Below, piece by piece: positions 8,686-16,351 of a stretch of 64,000 bases of DNA. Within the stretch, counting starts at the first letter, position 1. Each line of letters starts with the position of its first letter. The notes under the pieces are model-generated. The model saw nothing but the letters and a program-made list of their open reading frames with translations. It did no database searches and was not told the origin of the DNA. This DNA is from Sunxiuqinia sp965230765 (GTDB taxonomy: Bacteria > Bacteroidota > Bacteroidia > Bacteroidales > Prolixibacteraceae), in assembly GCA_965230765.1 (NCBI GenBank), contig CBDDLR010000002.1:806001-870000 (forward strand), given 5' to 3'. A program made the position numbers and the translations under genes.

Positions 8686-8968
8686 CAATGTTTCAAGCTA
8701 TAAGCTTTTAGCTTCAAGTTACCATTAGGCGGATCGGAATTCTCCAGACCCGGGTTTGTTTCAACCTTGCGTCGGCACTAAGATTTTATCTGGCAATCCA
8801 TCAATGTGAAAATTCGAATATTTCGTAAAAATTGTTGAAAAATTCGATCGAATGTTCAACTCTATTAAGCATTTATTTTGTAAACTTGCGCCCTTAAATT
8901 TTCAATGAATGCCCTAGCAGAATAAGTTTCATTTAAAATAAAAATCACATTTAACATCACGTATTGTC
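8686..8968. promoter_or_regulatory. Intergenic region with palindromes upstream of a T9SS cargo gene
   Basis: A 283-base non-coding stretch. Near its left end AAGCTATAAGCTTTTAGCTT is almost self-complementary. At 8835-8859 a 25-base near-palindrome is centred on the perfect 12-base ATTCGATCGAAT (8842-8853) with outer TTGAA/TTCAA arms, and a second ATTCGAAT lies just upstream near 8812. These could be operator sites for the downstream gene. No RNA gene was recognised. Confidence 0.35.
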
Positions 8969-10303
8969 ATGAAAAAAAATTTTCTTATAATTCTTTTTGC
9001 TATTTTTTTTATATCGGTCGGATATAGCCAGACATTTACAATTGATCAGTCAGTAACAGGTCAGAATAATTTAACCGATGTTCGTGGACAAAGTTTCACT
9101 CCTTCAGTACAGGGAGCCGGAAGTGGAGAAGTTGGCTTAAACGATACAGTGTATATAGACAAGTTTTCGGTTGTTTATTCATACTCTTCCACATCAGAGG
9201 CAGACACGCTTTATTTGTATCGTGCTATCCCGGACAGTACTTCAAAAATAGATAATGGGGAAGGTGGAATATTAATTGGAAAAAGTACAGCCAAAAATGA
9301 TGACGATTTCCCTTATACCGATTATGTTTTTAACTCGATCCCACTACACAAAGACAGCACTTACTATGCCTTGTTCAAAGAAGATATTAATCCTGAGGCT
9401 AGTATAGGTAGTTCGTATTCAGGGGGAAGTGCTATACGCGACAGGGCAGATACCTTGTCATTTAGTGATTATCTTGATTTAAGGTTTAGCGCAAGTTTTT
9501 CGTCTATTTCAAATTCAGAAGCTAATATTGTCAGTTTTTCTGTTAGCTCACAGGTGGGTAATAGTGTTATCGATACTGAAGGTCACACGGTAAGTGCTGT
9601 AATCGAAAATACTTCATCATTGGATTATGTTCCGACAACAATTGAGGTTTCCCAAGGTGCAACATATCAACCTGCAAATGCCAATATTAATTATTCCGGT
9701 GGCCCTGTTGTTTTTAAAGTGACTGCCGAAAATGGAACAACTACGCAAGATTGGACGGTAACTGTAACGAAGGCTCCGAGTCAGTCTGCAGACATAGAAT
9801 CCTTCTCTTTTTCAGAACAAACCGGGGAAGCCACAATAAGATATGGAAATAAAGAAATCGAAATTGAAGTTGAGTCTGATGCCGATTTAAGTTCTTTGAC
9901 ACCAACGATTGGCATTTCTGAGGGTGCAACAGTAAACCCGAATTCTGGTGTCCCAGCTGACTTTTCATCTGGAGAACTTAAATACACGGTAACCGCTGAG
10001 GATGGAACAACTACGCAAGATTGGACGGTAAAAGTTACAAAAGCAGTAGCAACCTCAATTTTCGAAAATAATAATGAATCAGCTTATCGGATATATCCAA
10101 CAATATTCAAAAATGAACTGAGTGTTGAAGTGAATAGTCATGAGAAAGTATTGGTTGCTATTTATAATTCAACAGGTCAACTCGTTCTTGAAACATTCGT
10201 AAATGGTACTGTGCAAAAAATCAATACAAGCTCTTTAAATGAAGGTATGTATTTTTTAAAGCTTAATGATAACAGTGAAATTATAAAGATCATTAAACGA
10301 TAA
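8969..10303 (+). CDS. Secreted protein with DUF5018-like repeats and type IX sorting domain
   Basis: A 444-residue exported protein: signal peptide (MKKNFLIILFAIFFISVGYSQ), an N-terminal beta-rich domain of unknown function (about 22-180), two tandem bacterial Ig-like modules of the DUF5018 type (about 185-270 and 273-356, each ending TTTQDWTV), and a C-terminal type-A T9SS sorting domain (from about 370, YRIYPTIFKNELSVEV ... GMYFLKLNDNSEIIKIIKR). The last directs secretion across the outer membrane and usually attachment to the surface. The two modules share an identical 30-base DNA segment (9732-9761 and 10002-10031), pointing to recent duplication or gene conversion. No enzymatic motif was found; it could be adhesive or ligand-binding. 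Confidence 0.8.
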   Translation: MKKNFLIILFAIFFISVGYSQTFTIDQSVTGQNNLTDVRGQSFTPSVQGAGSGEVGLNDTVYIDKFSVVYSYSSTSEADTLYLYRAIPDSTSKIDNGEGGILIGKSTAKNDDDFPYTDYVFNSIPLHKDSTYYALFKEDINPEASIGSSYSGGSAIRDRADTLSFSDYLDLRFSASFSSISNSEANIVSFSVSSQVGNSVIDTEGHTVSAVIENTSSLDYVPTTIEVSQGATYQPANANINYSGGPVVFKVTAENGTTTQDWTVTVTKAPSQSADIESFSFSEQTGEATIRYGNKEIEIEVESDADLSSLTPTIGISEGATVNPNSGVPADFSSGELKYTVTAEDGTTTQDWTVKVTKAVATSIFENNNESAYRIYPTIFKNELSVEVNSHEKVLVAIYNSTGQLVLETFVNGTVQKINTSSLNEGMYFLKLNDNSEIIKIIKR

Positions 10304-10320
10304 TTGATATCTAAAATTCA

Positions 10321-10363
10321 AAAAAAAGTCCTGTCTGACGATTGTCGAACAGGACTTTTTTAA
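10321..10363. terminator. Bidirectional rho-independent terminator
   Basis: Arms AAAAAAGTCCTGT (10322-10334) and ACAGGACTTTTTT (10349-10361) form a long stem, with inner complementarity TGAC/GTC. It lies between convergent genes and can terminate both strands. Confidence 0.9.
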
Positions 10364-10380
10364 TCACACACTTAAATGTT

Positions 10381-12432
10381 TTAACTTATTTCTTTAACCG
10401 CTTTGGCAGCTTCGTTAATCATTGGTTTGATAGAAATTGATTCGCCTACACCTTCCTGCATCCAGCTGTTTGGTGTAAGGCAACCCAGGCGGAAAATGCG
10501 TTCTACTTCTGGTGCAAAATCAGATGTAGCTAAATATTGTTCGACCTGAAACTGGATCAATTTACCAAATGCGTAATTTGAAAGGTAAATAGGGGAGTTG
10601 ATCATATGCGAATAAACCGCTAAAATTGGCTGATCTTGGATACCATAAACGGGAGCGTAAAATTCATTCCAAATGTCGATGGCAATTTTTTCTACCGCCA
10701 ATTTTAACTCCTCGGCTGTTGCATTTGGATTGGCATACAACCATTTCCACATGCGTTGATCAACAAGCGACACACCCATAATTTCATAGGTTGACCAGAA
10801 GTTATCCAAGACCTGTAAAGCTTCTTTCTGAGGGTTTTTGTTGTTAATGTCCAGTAAAAATAAATCACGCTTTTGGAAGATAAAGGCTAATGCCTCTGTG
10901 AATGCTGTATTTGGTACACCATTAAGCATGTAATAATCTACATCGTACAGCGAAATGGTTTGCTCCACATTGTGCCCAAACTCATGAATGGCAATGTTAT
11001 AGCCTTTGTAGTTCATGCCCGTTTCGGGAATACGTGTTCTCAAATGAGCCGTTTCCCCTTTCATGGAAGCTCCCCAAGCGTGGCCTGAACCACGTGCTGG
11101 GTCAACATCAATACGCTCTGCCAGGAACACAGCTTTTTCTTTGGTGAATCCCAATTTGAGCAGCATATTGGCTAAATCATCATCCAGAGCTTTTGCATTT
11201 GGATAGCGTTTTTCAGTGATTTTATTCAACGCCGTTTCATCAATCGAACTGCGTGGTTTAAAACCGTCGTACCAAATGTCCCATGGCTGTAAGTCTCTTC
11301 CTAGCCGTTGCTTGATCAGCGCAGCTACGCTTTTCAATTCTTCCGACTTCAGGAATTCAACAAAAAGCTGCTCTGCATCATCTTGTTTGATTTCCATGCC
11401 ACCTGCAAATGCCCGTTTAACAGCCGTGTTTAAGGCCGAATACTGATCCATTTCTTTCATGGCGTGGAAGTTGTTTAGAATCTGCTGATAACGCTCATTT
11501 CCTTCCGAAACAGCTTCAAGTTCTTCTCCATTATTGTAAACTTTGTTGGTGTATGGGTTCCACTCCAGCTCTTTGTTGTTGATGACCTTTTGTGGTATAG
11601 ACTGATCGATGATACGTTTCATCACTTCATAAATCATCGCCTGTTTGGTCACACCATCAGTAGTGTTGCTATACTGCGATTTAATTTCATCGCGTAGGTT
11701 CCAGTGCGATAATAGCACCATATCTTCCGGGAACATTTGGCTGCCGTTTTCATCTTTCAGCTTACCCATGTAAATGTTGTAATTGGCAATGTACAAATCT
11801 GAATTTGAACTGACCTCTGCAACTTTTTGCAAGGTGCTGGCTGGAACACGTGAAGAAAAACGATCACCTAAACGAGCGTAAGCCCATTCAATGCGTGACC
11901 AGTCTTTAGATAAAGCTTCTTTTTCTTCCAATTTATAATAAGGAAAATTTAGCGCAATGCTAAACGCCAGCTTGTTTTTATACAAGTCTTCAATGAGGTG
12001 AGCACCTGAACTATATCCACCAAAGGCTTTGTCAATCTCATAAATCTCACCCATAGGCTCGTGAAGTGGGCGTTGCAAGTCAAGTGCCATTTTATTGAAG
12101 TGGCCTTCAAGAATTTCAAAGTTTCGGCTTATCTTTTTAAAGATGACAGTTTTTTCTTTTTCAGAACCAATAAATTGTTCTTCACAAAAAGCCTGAAAAT
12201 CAGCTTCGCTACCATCAGTGTCTCGCCATAAACTGGCGGCATGTGAGACGCCCCGTTTAATCAACTCCGCCGACATTTCAGTATTCGAGTCAGTTAAACT
12301 TTTTACAGTATTATCAATCGTTTCCTGAGTAATGTTAGGAGTTGCTTCCTGTGCTTGCTTGTCGTTGCATGATTGATTACAGCTCCAAAAAAGTACGGAA
12401 ATAAATAAAGTGAATACGATTGCTTTTTTCAT
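10381..12432 (-). CDS. Lipoprotein zinc metallopeptidase (gluzincin, M3/M2-like)
   Basis: A 683-residue predicted lipoprotein (signal peptide ending VLFWSC, acylated Cys18). The zinc-site motif HEFGHNVEQ lies at about residue 482, with the third ligand probably in the downstream NTAFTEALAFIFQKRD segment (Glu). The long helical architecture and the HExxH position near the C-terminal third resemble M3/M2 family oligopeptidases. Expected to degrade peptides in the periplasm or at the outer membrane. Single gene, divergent from the deaminase across a repeat-containing spacer. Catalytic class is well supported; the exact MEROPS family and substrate are not. Confidence 0.75.
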   Translation of the reverse strand: MKKAIVFTLFISVLFWSCNQSCNDKQAQEATPNITQETIDNTVKSLTDSNTEMSAELIKRGVSHAASLWRDTDGSEADFQAFCEEQFIGSEKEKTVIFKKISRNFEILEGHFNKMALDLQRPLHEPMGEIYEIDKAFGGYSSGAHLIEDLYKNKLAFSIALNFPYYKLEEKEALSKDWSRIEWAYARLGDRFSSRVPASTLQKVAEVSSNSDLYIANYNIYMGKLKDENGSQMFPEDMVLLSHWNLRDEIKSQYSNTTDGVTKQAMIYEVMKRIIDQSIPQKVINNKELEWNPYTNKVYNNGEELEAVSEGNERYQQILNNFHAMKEMDQYSALNTAVKRAFAGGMEIKQDDAEQLFVEFLKSEELKSVAALIKQRLGRDLQPWDIWYDGFKPRSSIDETALNKITEKRYPNAKALDDDLANMLLKLGFTKEKAVFLAERIDVDPARGSGHAWGASMKGETAHLRTRIPETGMNYKGYNIAIHEFGHNVEQTISLYDVDYYMLNGVPNTAFTEALAFIFQKRDLFLLDINNKNPQKEALQVLDNFWSTYEIMGVSLVDQRMWKWLYANPNATAEELKLAVEKIAIDIWNEFYAPVYGIQDQPILAVYSHMINSPIYLSNYAFGKLIQFQVEQYLATSDFAPEVERIFRLGCLTPNSWMQEGVGESISIKPMINEAAKAVKEIS

Positions 12433-12540
12433 AAATCAGTTTTTTAGTTTGGATATTTATTTGTGCTAAAATAGGTCAAAAGCTAAACGAAAACCACGAC
12501 TTTTAGCAGGAAAGAAAAAATAGGAAAGTACAACATTTAA

Positions 12541-12634
12541 GGGCTAAAGCCCACTTGTATTGTATGATTCTTTCATTTACCCACGGCTTAAGCCGTGGGT
12601 AATACAAACAGCATTTGAGATAGGGCTTTAGCCC
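12541..12634. repeat. Nested palindromic (REP/BIME-like) intergenic element
   Basis: Three concentric inverted repeats: outer GGGCTAAAGCCC (12541-12552) with its exact complement GGGCTTTAGCCC (12623-12634), middle TTGTATT (12555-12561) with AATACAA (12601-12607), and a perfect 22-base palindrome at the centre (12579-12600, ACCCACGGCTTAAGCCGTGG plus GT). The outer units are themselves near-palindromes. The whole can extrude as a cruciform or fold as a branched hairpin. It sits in the 298-base divergent spacer between the peptidase and deaminase genes. Architecture resembles REP elements mobilised by RAYT-type transposases; no transposase lies in the window. Confidence 0.8.
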
Positions 12635-12705
12635 GTTGTGTAATTATTATTCAATAGAAATGTGAATTATTCAAAAACTTGCATGCAACTTAATCGTTGG
12701 TATAG

Positions 12706-12713
12706 TAAATTTG
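12706..12713 (+). promoter_or_regulatory. Putative -7 promoter element for the deaminase gene
   Basis: TAAATTTG fits TAnnTTTG and lies 17 bases before the ATG. A TTG occurs about 24 bases upstream, wider than the usual spacing, so the -33 box is doubtful. Confidence 0.4.
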
Positions 12714-12730
12714 AGCCAAATTTATAAATC

Positions 12731-13747
12731 ATGGATTCACTACACGATTTTATTTGCCGAATTCCAAAAGCCGAACTGCATTTGCACATTGAAGGTACAT
12801 TTGAACCTGAATTGATGTTTGAAATTGCAGAACGAAATCAAATAAAGCTGAAATATAATTCGGTTGAAGAACTGAAAGCTGCTTATAAATTCAACAACCT
12901 TCAGGAATTTCTAGACATATATTATGCCGGGGCAAATGTACTGGTTCATGAACAGGATTTTTACGACCTAACCTGGGCATATCTGGAGAAAATACATAGC
13001 CAGCAGGTTATCCATGTTGAAATTTTCTTCGACCCACAAACACATACCAGCCGTGGGATTGCTTTAGAAAAAGTGATTAATGGAATAAGTAAAGCGCTCA
13101 TTGACGGGAATGAAAAACTGGGGATAAGTTCCAAATTAATCATGTGCTTTCTAAGGCATTTGGATGAAGAAGATGCAATAAAAACACTGAAAGAAGCTAT
13201 ACCTTTAAAAGATTTAATTGTTGGAGTTGGGCTGGATTCATCAGAAGTTGGGCACCCTCCAACTAAATTTCAAAAAGTATTTGAAATGGCCAGGAATGAA
13301 GGTTTTCTTACTGTTGCACATGCCGGGGAGGAAGGGCCTTCCGAGTATGTTTGGGAAGCCTTGGAGTTGTTGAAAATATCCAGGGTGGATCATGGAAACC
13401 GCTCACTGGAAGATGATGTTTTGGTTCAGGAACTGGCTGACAGAAAAATACCCTTAACCGTTTGTCCTTTGTCTAACCTAAAGCTTAAAGTGGTAAAAGA
13501 CTTAAAAGATCATCCTTTGAAAACCATGCTTAACAAAGGATTGGTGGCGACTGTAAACTCCGATGACCCTGCTTATTTTGGAGGATACATGAATGAAAAC
13601 CTCATTGCTGTTGCTGACGCCTTAAAACTGTCAAAGAAAGATATATACCAACTCGTAAAAAACTCTTTTGAAGCCTGTTTTGTAAGTTCTGATGAAAAAG
13701 AGATTATGCTTGAGAAACTGGAAGAGTATTATTGCAAAAACAATTGA
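12731..13747 (+). CDS. Adenine deaminase (adenosine deaminase superfamily)
   Basis: Hydrolytic deamination of adenine (or adenosine) in purine salvage. All metal and catalytic motifs are present: HLHIEGTFEP (His17, His19), AHAGEEG (His197 and the catalytic Glu of this segment), VDHGNRSLED, and NSDDPAYFGGYMNEN with the zinc-ligand Asp. The signatures VGLDSSEVGHPPTKF and CPLSNLKLKVV are typical of the Aah1/adenine-deaminase branch rather than classical adenosine deaminase, so adenine is the favoured substrate. 338 residues, full length, cytoplasmic, single gene. Substrate choice is family-based inference. Confidence 0.82.
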   Translation: MDSLHDFICRIPKAELHLHIEGTFEPELMFEIAERNQIKLKYNSVEELKAAYKFNNLQEFLDIYYAGANVLVHEQDFYDLTWAYLEKIHSQQVIHVEIFFDPQTHTSRGIALEKVINGISKALIDGNEKLGISSKLIMCFLRHLDEEDAIKTLKEAIPLKDLIVGVGLDSSEVGHPPTKFQKVFEMARNEGFLTVAHAGEEGPSEYVWEALELLKISRVDHGNRSLEDDVLVQELADRKIPLTVCPLSNLKLKVVKDLKDHPLKTMLNKGLVATVNSDDPAYFGGYMNENLIAVADALKLSKKDIYQLVKNSFEACFVSSDEKEIMLEKLEEYYCKNN

Positions 13748-13818
13748 AAATTAGTTTTTTATCTTCAGTAAGATCACCGATCTAAATATCTAATTGTCCA
13801 ATTTTCTTTTAAACTATT

Positions 13819-13840
13819 AAAATAGGGGAACCCCTATTTT
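13819..13840. terminator. Perfect inverted repeat, possible bidirectional terminator or operator
   Basis: Ten-base arms AAAATAGGGG and CCCCTATTTT separated by AA. As RNA it would fold as a nine-pair stem with a GAAC loop, A-rich on the left and U-rich on the right, suiting a terminator after the deaminase gene; as DNA it could be an operator ahead of the V-ATPase operon. A weaker hairpin GCTAC-CT-GTAGC follows near 13872. Confidence 0.5.
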
Positions 13841-14014
13841 CTGGTAGGATTTCCCTCTTGTCACAACTAGGCTGCTACCTGTAGCACTGGAAAAAATATC
13901 GCCGTAACTTTTTTTTAGCTTTTCGCATGAATAATATCTGTGTGAAAAGTTGATGTGCTTTTGAACTCTCGGTATTCTGGAAAAAGTGAAATAAAAAACC
14001 AAAAATCAACAACA

Positions 14015-14851
14015 ATGAAGTACGGACTAAACAGATTCATGGGTTTTATTCCAAAGAATGAAGACGGCGAATCGGTGTTAAAAACCGCCCTGTTTTTTCA
14101 AAAGGCGCTCGGTTTAGAAATATTTGCATTGAGCATTATCAAAGGTTCATTTCCATTATTTCATAGATTGCGAATCAGCGATTTAAAAAAACGAATAAAT
14201 GAAGAGAAAGAAGATATGGCTTCATTTATAAGAAGCATTATTCTGAAGAAAATCCCCAAAAACATCATTGTAAGAATTAAACGTGGGAGCTTAATCCCAA
14301 CTTTAATTGATGAATCAAAGCATGGTGGCTATGAGTTTATGGTGGTTGCAAAAAGCGAAAAAAGTTTTGCTTGCAAGAAGTTTAAAAAGAAGGTTAATAA
14401 ACTGATAAGCAATACGCACTGCCCGGTTCTATCTATTTGTACGAACTATGAGCCTTCTGAAATCAAAAAGATATTGGTGCCGATAGATATTACACAATCA
14501 ACTAAAAAACGCCTTTTATGGACCAGCAAGTTTGCAAAGAAATTTGGGGCAAAAGTTCATGTTGTTTCAGCTCTTAATATTGATATGACTAAAACAAGAA
14601 GTTTGGCATATCGAAATGCTGATAAGATCAAGCATTTACTTACCGATCAGGGGATTGAGTGTGAGCTGGAAGTACTTAAAGTTCATGGGAAAAAGAGGCA
14701 CCAGGTAATACAGGATTACATTGATGAAGTTAAACCGGATTTACTGATTATGCGAACGCATCAGGAAACAACTCTTTTTGGTAGTAAAATAGGGGAATTT
14801 GTTTCAGAGCTGGTACACAGCTGCAAAATGCCTGTGTTTACGGTAAATTAA
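14015..14851 (+). CDS. Universal stress protein, two tandem USP domains, first gene of V-ATPase operon
   Basis: A 278-residue cytoplasmic protein made of two UspA-like domains (about 1-145 and 148-278; the second begins IKKILVPIDIT). Neither domain keeps the GxxGx9G(S/T) ATP-binding motif: the first ends VVAKSEKSFACKKF and the second has MRTHQETTLFGSKIGEF. It probably does not bind ATP in the classical way. The frame is open to 13955, but the ATG at 14015 gives a proper USP first strand and is preferred. It is the leading gene of a tightly packed operon with V-ATPase subunits, 16 bases before subunit E, implying a role in controlling or assembling the pump; that role is inference. Confidence 0.8.
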   Translation: MKYGLNRFMGFIPKNEDGESVLKTALFFQKALGLEIFALSIIKGSFPLFHRLRISDLKKRINEEKEDMASFIRSIILKKIPKNIIVRIKRGSLIPTLIDESKHGGYEFMVVAKSEKSFACKKFKKKVNKLISNTHCPVLSICTNYEPSEIKKILVPIDITQSTKKRLLWTSKFAKKFGAKVHVVSALNIDMTKTRSLAYRNADKIKHLLTDQGIECELEVLKVHGKKRHQVIQDYIDEVKPDLLIMRTHQETTLFGSKIGEFVSELVHSCKMPVFTVN

Positions 14852-14867
14852 ATTCAAATGGTAAGTC

Positions 14868-15488
14868 ATGGAAAAAACTAAACTTGAGGAACTAACCGAA
14901 AAAATATATAACGAAGGGATCGCTAAGTCGAAAAATGAGGCTGACCAGATTGTTGATAATGCAAAAAAGGAAGCTGCTGACCTTATTAAAAAGGCTCGAA
15001 AACAAGCTGATGAAATTCTGGAGAATGCTAAAGCAGAGGCATTGGAGTACCAGAAAAATACACAAACAGAAGTTGAATTGGCAGCCCGACAGTTCTTGAG
15101 TACGCTGAAGCAACAAATCACAAAACTGGTGACTTTATCTCAGCTAGAAACGCCAATAAAAGAGTCGTTTAGTGATACCAAATTTGTGAAAGAACTTATT
15201 CTAACCATTGTTGAAAATTGGGATCCACAAAAGCCAGAGGAAATCGATCTTGCAGTTCTATTGCCTGAAAAACAGAAAGATCAGTTTTCGGAATTTCTTG
15301 AAAATCAGACAAAAAACACCCTTTCAAGAGAAATAGAGATACGCTTTGATGCCAATATAGACAGCGGTTTCAGAATTGGTCCCAAAGACAATAGTTACGT
15401 CATCCGGTTTTCAGATAAAGATTTTGAAAATTATTTCTCGAAATATATCAAAGAAGAAACGAAGGAAATGTTGTTTGCAAAAAGTTAA
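14868..15488 (+). CDS. atpE: V-type ATP synthase subunit E
   Basis: Peripheral-stalk subunit of the V/A-type ATPase. The 206-residue protein has a long charged N-terminal coiled coil with alanine-rich heptads (about residues 15-70, including DQIVDNAKKEAADLIKKARK) followed by a globular C-terminal domain with the RIGPKDNSYVIRFSD segment typical of bacterial E subunits. No stalk G/H subunit gene is seen in the operon, so E may pair with itself or an unlinked partner. Eight bases separate it from the DUF2764 gene. Confidence 0.85.
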   Translation: MEKTKLEELTEKIYNEGIAKSKNEADQIVDNAKKEAADLIKKARKQADEILENAKAEALEYQKNTQTEVELAARQFLSTLKQQITKLVTLSQLETPIKESFSDTKFVKELILTIVENWDPQKPEEIDLAVLLPEKQKDQFSEFLENQTKNTLSREIEIRFDANIDSGFRIGPKDNSYVIRFSDKDFENYFSKYIKEETKEMLFAKS

Positions 15489-15496
15489 CCATATAA

Positions 15497-16345
15497 ATGA
15501 AGATGCTTGAGAAACATTATTACTGTTTGATTGCCGGCCTTCCGGATTTGTTTTTCAACGGAAGCATGCAGGATGTTGATCGTATCGCCTTTAAAAAAGA
15601 ATTGATCAATCAACTTAGTGATAATGATCTGCAGTTACTCGAGCTACTTTGCTTACAATACGATAATTATAACCTGCTAAACCTGATTTTCAAAAAGGAA
15701 GCACCATTAAATTTACTTGGCAACTATTCTCAGGAATTTCTTGAAATGCAGATTGATAGCCCCAAAGAAGTCCCTGAATATATGATTAGGTTTATCAATC
15801 AGGTGAAGAGTGCAGAAAGCAAAGATTTAGATTTAGCAACTGAAAACAAGCTATACCGACTCTATTATAAATCTGCTCTTTCAGTAAAAAATATTTTTCT
15901 AAATGAGTGGTTCAACTTCGAGCTAACTATCAAAAATCTTATTGCTGCTTCAAACTGCAAACAATACGGTTATAACATTGAAGATCACCTGATCAATGCG
16001 GGCAGTGAACTTGTGTATTCATTGCTGGTTAATAAACGATTTGATTTTGAATTTTATGAAGACGATCTTCCTTTTGCAGAACAACTATTTCGAATTTCAA
16101 AAACAGATCAACCTTCTGAAGAAAAGGAAAAAGCAATTGATCGAATAATATGGAATTACCTGGATGATGCTACTTTCTTCCATTATTTCACGATCGAAAG
16201 AGTACTCGGATATTTCATTAAGCTTGGCATCATTGAGCGCTGGATGAATTTGGACATGGAAGCCGGGCAGGCATTCCTGAACAAACTACTTGAAGAGCTT
16301 AAACTAAGCTATACTTTTCAACCTGAATTTAATATTTCAAATTAG
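15497..16345 (+). CDS. DUF2764 family protein, V-ATPase operon
   Basis: A 282-residue, mostly helical soluble protein of the DUF2764 family, whose members sit between subunits E and A of V-ATPase operons in Bacteroidota and related phyla. Visible features are the N-terminal YYCLIAGLPDLFF motif and a C-terminal ERVLGYFIKLGIIERWM segment. As the operon has no recognisable subunit C, this protein is a good candidate for the missing C-type (central stalk to membrane) connector. This is inference from position and helical character. A second Met at 15503 could be the start. Confidence 0.8.
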   Translation: MKMLEKHYYCLIAGLPDLFFNGSMQDVDRIAFKKELINQLSDNDLQLLELLCLQYDNYNLLNLIFKKEAPLNLLGNYSQEFLEMQIDSPKEVPEYMIRFINQVKSAESKDLDLATENKLYRLYYKSALSVKNIFLNEWFNFELTIKNLIAASNCKQYGYNIEDHLINAGSELVYSLLVNKRFDFEFYEDDLPFAEQLFRISKTDQPSEEKEKAIDRIIWNYLDDATFFHYFTIERVLGYFIKLGIIERWMNLDMEAGQAFLNKLLEELKLSYTFQPEFNISN

Positions 16346-16351
16346 ACTGGC

